From Clostridia bacterium (lineage in GTDB: Bacteria; Bacillota; Clostridia; Oscillospirales; CAG-272): DNA of 64,000 nt. Of the stretch, positions 61,985-64,000 are shown in pieces; positions within the stretch are counted from its first letter, which is position 1; each line of letters starts with the position of its first letter. The stretch lies in contig JAFQRL010000011.1 in the NCBI GenBank assembly GCA_017410065.1, forward strand, positions 118,335-182,334. The letters run 5' to 3'. The translations under genes were made by a program, and so were the position numbers. The notes below the pieces were generated by a model. It was not told where the DNA came from, did not search any database, and was given only the letters and a program-made list of their open reading frames with translations.

Positions 61985-64000
61985 TCAAGATATTTTTATT
62001 AAGCAATCAAAGGGTGCTGCCTTTATATATTTTGCTGCAATTTCGGTGTTAGACATATCTTCTTCTATTAGCACTCTTTCACCGCTGAAGGGATCACTAA
62101 CATACCAATTAAGCGTATCTGTAAATGTTGCTTTAGTGAGAGCTTTACATCCATTAAAAGCACCGTAACTAATAAAAGTCACTTCTTTTCCAATAGTAAC
62201 ACTTTCAAGAGAGGAGCATCCCGAAAAGGCATACTCATCAATTGTAGTAACGCTATCCGGAATAACAATACTTTTGAGTTCTGTACAACCAGCAAAAGCA
62301 TAAGCTCCAATGCGTGTAATCTTACGACTATAATACGGCTCGGGAATTATACTATTCTTACATCCTAAAATCAACGTATTTGTTGAAGCTTTAACCAAAC
62401 AGTTTCCAGAACTCCAATATGTTGTATTCCCTATAACGGAAATAGATTCGATGCTTGGACAATCAGCAAAGGCTTCATCTCCAATACTTGTCACGCCTTT
62501 TCCAATTTTTATTGTAGTTGCGCTTGTACAATCAGAAAAAGCATCATCTCCAATTTTCGTTACACTGTCTGGTATTGAAATTTCTAAAAGTTCACTACAG
62601 TTATAGAAAGCAGAATTACCGATGGTTGTTACTCCGTTTTCAATAGTTAGTTTCGATAACTTTTTGCAATATGAAAATGCCCAATCATTTATTTTTTTAA
62701 CAGAACTTGGAATCGTTATTTCTTCCAATTCAATGCATCCATAGAAAGCATAGGAGGATATGGATGTCACGCTACCATCTGTTGGAATAATGCCATTATT
62801 ACTTCCCAAGATGAGTGTTTTTGTAGAAATCTCTATTAAACAGTTATTAACGCTACAGTAATATGTATTTTCAGTTGATACAACAACGTTTTTCAGATTT
62901 GATGAACATTGATAGAAAGCATCTTTTCCTAAAGTTTGTACTCCTTTTCCAATGAAAATATTTGTTAAATTATCACAATATTTAAATGCTTCTGCTCCAA
63001 TACTTATTACTGTGTCAGGTATTGATATAGTTTGTAAGCTACTACAATCGTAAAATGCATCTTCTGAGATGATTTCTACATTTTCTCCTAATTCTACGCT
63101 TTTTACACCTTGACAAAATTGAAAAGCTTTGCTTCCGATAGATGTTACCTTGTTTCCAATGATAACATTTTCGAAATCATCATTTTCACGGAATGCTTTT
63201 TCTCCGATTTCTATTACTGGGTAGCCATTATACAAATCAACAATAATGGTATTATCAACGCAATCTCCAATGCTTATAAGAACATATCCGTTTTTATCGT
63301 TATCAAATTCAAACACTAATCCTTGGCTGCTTTCTGCACCACCGCAAAACTGACATACGCCATCAACCATTTGATGCATTTTAGGTATAGTTTTTGAATC
63401 ACGACTTATTTCAATATCGCAAACCGAACAATATACAACTTCATCATAAGATCCATCTTGTGAACATGTGTAATCAATTTTGTTTTCAATAATCACTTCT
63501 GCTGATTTGTGCGTGTTGAGTTTGTCGATTATGCTTGTTTCAAGTTTTTCGTGGCAAATGGTACATTTCTTGTGCTTTTCACCTTCATTTTTACAAGTTG
63601 CTTCAACATCTACAACCCATATTTCAGTATGACCAAGCGCACCAACGGTAGTTTGTGCTACAAGGGTTGCGTTGCAACGAGAACAATGCTTACCTTCGGT
63701 TAGTCCTGATTCCGTACAGGTAGGAGCTACGGCAGAGTCGATAACTTCTGCGTGACCGAGCGCACCGACGGTAGTTTGTGCCACGAGTGTTGCATTGCAA
63801 CGAGAACAATGCTTGCCTTCAGTAAGACCTGTATCTGTGCAAGTGGGGGCAACGGCAGAATCGGCAACCTCAATATGACCGAGTGAGCCGACGGTGGTCT
63901 GTGCCACGAGGGTTGTAGAACAACGAGAACAATGCTTACCTTCGGTTAGTCCTGTTTCGATACAAGTAGGAGCTACGGCAGCATCGGCAACCTCAATATG
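61985..64000 (-). CDS. BspA-like leucine-rich-repeat surface protein (5' end outside window)
   Basis: At least 672 residues; the frame is open to the window edge, so the N terminus and any signal peptide are missing. The visible N-terminal part is a tandem array of 41-residue Cys-rich repeats with CSRCNATLVAQTTVGALGH, then a Cys-x-x-Cys-rich segment (HKKCTICHEKL, CSVCDIEI, CQFCGG). The rest is about a dozen LRR_5 (BspA-type) repeats of the form IGxxAFxxCxxLxxIxIPxSVTxI. Such proteins are secreted adhesins or recognition proteins of gut bacteria and protozoa. No C-terminal anchor is visible (ends FDCLIKIS). AT-rich, 16 bases before the DUF2971 gene. Confidence 0.88.
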   Translation of the reverse strand, partial: HIEVADAAVAPTCIETGLTEGKHCSRCSTTLVAQTTVGSLGHIEVADSAVAPTCTDTGLTEGKHCSRCNATLVAQTTVGALGHAEVIDSAVAPTCTESGLTEGKHCSRCNATLVAQTTVGALGHTEIWVVDVEATCKNEGEKHKKCTICHEKLETSIIDKLNTHKSAEVIIENKIDYTCSQDGSYDEVVYCSVCDIEISRDSKTIPKMHQMVDGVCQFCGGAESSQGLVFEFDNDKNGYVLISIGDCVDNTIIVDLYNGYPVIEIGEKAFRENDDFENVIIGNKVTSIGSKAFQFCQGVKSVELGENVEIISEDAFYDCSSLQTISIPDTVISIGAEAFKYCDNLTNIFIGKGVQTLGKDAFYQCSSNLKNVVVSTENTYYCSVNNCLIEISTKTLILGSNNGIIPTDGSVTSISSYAFYGCIELEEITIPSSVKKINDWAFSYCKKLSKLTIENGVTTIGNSAFYNCSELLEISIPDSVTKIGDDAFSDCTSATTIKIGKGVTSIGDEAFADCPSIESISVIGNTTYWSSGNCLVKASTNTLILGCKNSIIPEPYYSRKITRIGAYAFAGCTELKSIVIPDSVTTIDEYAFSGCSSLESVTIGKEVTFISYGAFNGCKALTKATFTDTLNWYVSDPFSGERVLIEEDMSNTEIAAKYIKAAPFDCLIKIS
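63600..64000 (-). repeat. 123-bp tandem repeats encoding Cys-x-x-Cys units
   Basis: At least three full copies of a 123-bp (41-residue) unit, with GKHCSRC and APTC as fixed points, run up to the edge of the window and probably beyond. The copies are very similar at DNA level, so copy number may vary between strains. Confidence 0.85.

Overview
The window looks like the chromosome of a low-to-mid GC Bacillota of class Clostridia, probably a gut anaerobe. The evidence is Firmicutes gene order (rpmG-secE-nusG-rplK-rplA; yybS-gdpP-rplI-dnaB), strong AGGAGG-type ribosome sites, consensus TTGACA/TATAAT promoters, a CwlD-type amidase, a sodium-pumping decarboxylase operon and a BspA-like leucine-rich surface protein. 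The species cannot be named from the sequence alone.

Layout. 0-6 kb: acyl carrier protein, a CDF metal exporter, a D-2-hydroxyacid dehydrogenase, then the ribosomal/transcription block rpmG-secE-nusG-rplK-rplA behind a structured leader. 5.7-18.2 kb: a divergent carbohydrate locus. A leftward operon (archaeal-type triosephosphate isomerase, SIS-domain isomerase, YjbQ protein, FSA-type transaldolase, E2, E3, a fused E1 of a 2-oxoacid dehydrogenase complex, and lipoate ligase) faces a DeoR-family regulator and NagA-like/NagB-like genes. Repeated GCTTTCGTTT boxes in the shared intergenic region look like the regulator's operators. 18.3-25.0 kb: one giant membrane-anchored protein of about 2220 residues made of two families of tandem repeats. 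25-32 kb: EF-G-like GTPase, RadA, CwlD-like amidase, a membrane protein, a Xer-type recombinase and an XRE/TPR regulator. 32.5-37.9 kb: a biotin-dependent, Na+-pumping decarboxylase operon with two different carboxyltransferases and an unusual insertion in the membrane pump subunit. 38-54.7 kb: housekeeping genes (ftsH, tilS, dnaB, rplI, gdpP, yybS, recG, rarA, a lipid kinase, comEC, ychF).

54.8-about 60.9 kb: a small integrated mobile element. It has a Tn916-type tyrosine integrase and excisionase (the latter apparently starting at ATA), an FtsK-like DNA translocase, and, where such elements usually carry a relaxase, a Rep resembling those of circular ssDNA (CRESS) viruses, with an HUH nuclease plus superfamily 3 helicase. 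Directly upstream of rep is a 9-bp stem-loop displaying TAGTATTAC, the kind of nonanucleotide used as a nick site by circovirus/geminivirus-type origins, beside three TGCTAC iterons. I consider this virus-like rolling-circle replicon inside an integrative element the most exciting feature of the window. To its right lie about 600 bases of repeated, hairpin-rich non-coding DNA, a DUF2971 gene and the 3' part of a BspA-like surface protein that runs off the window. The right border of the element was not found.

Functional calls rest on motifs read by eye; no database search was run.
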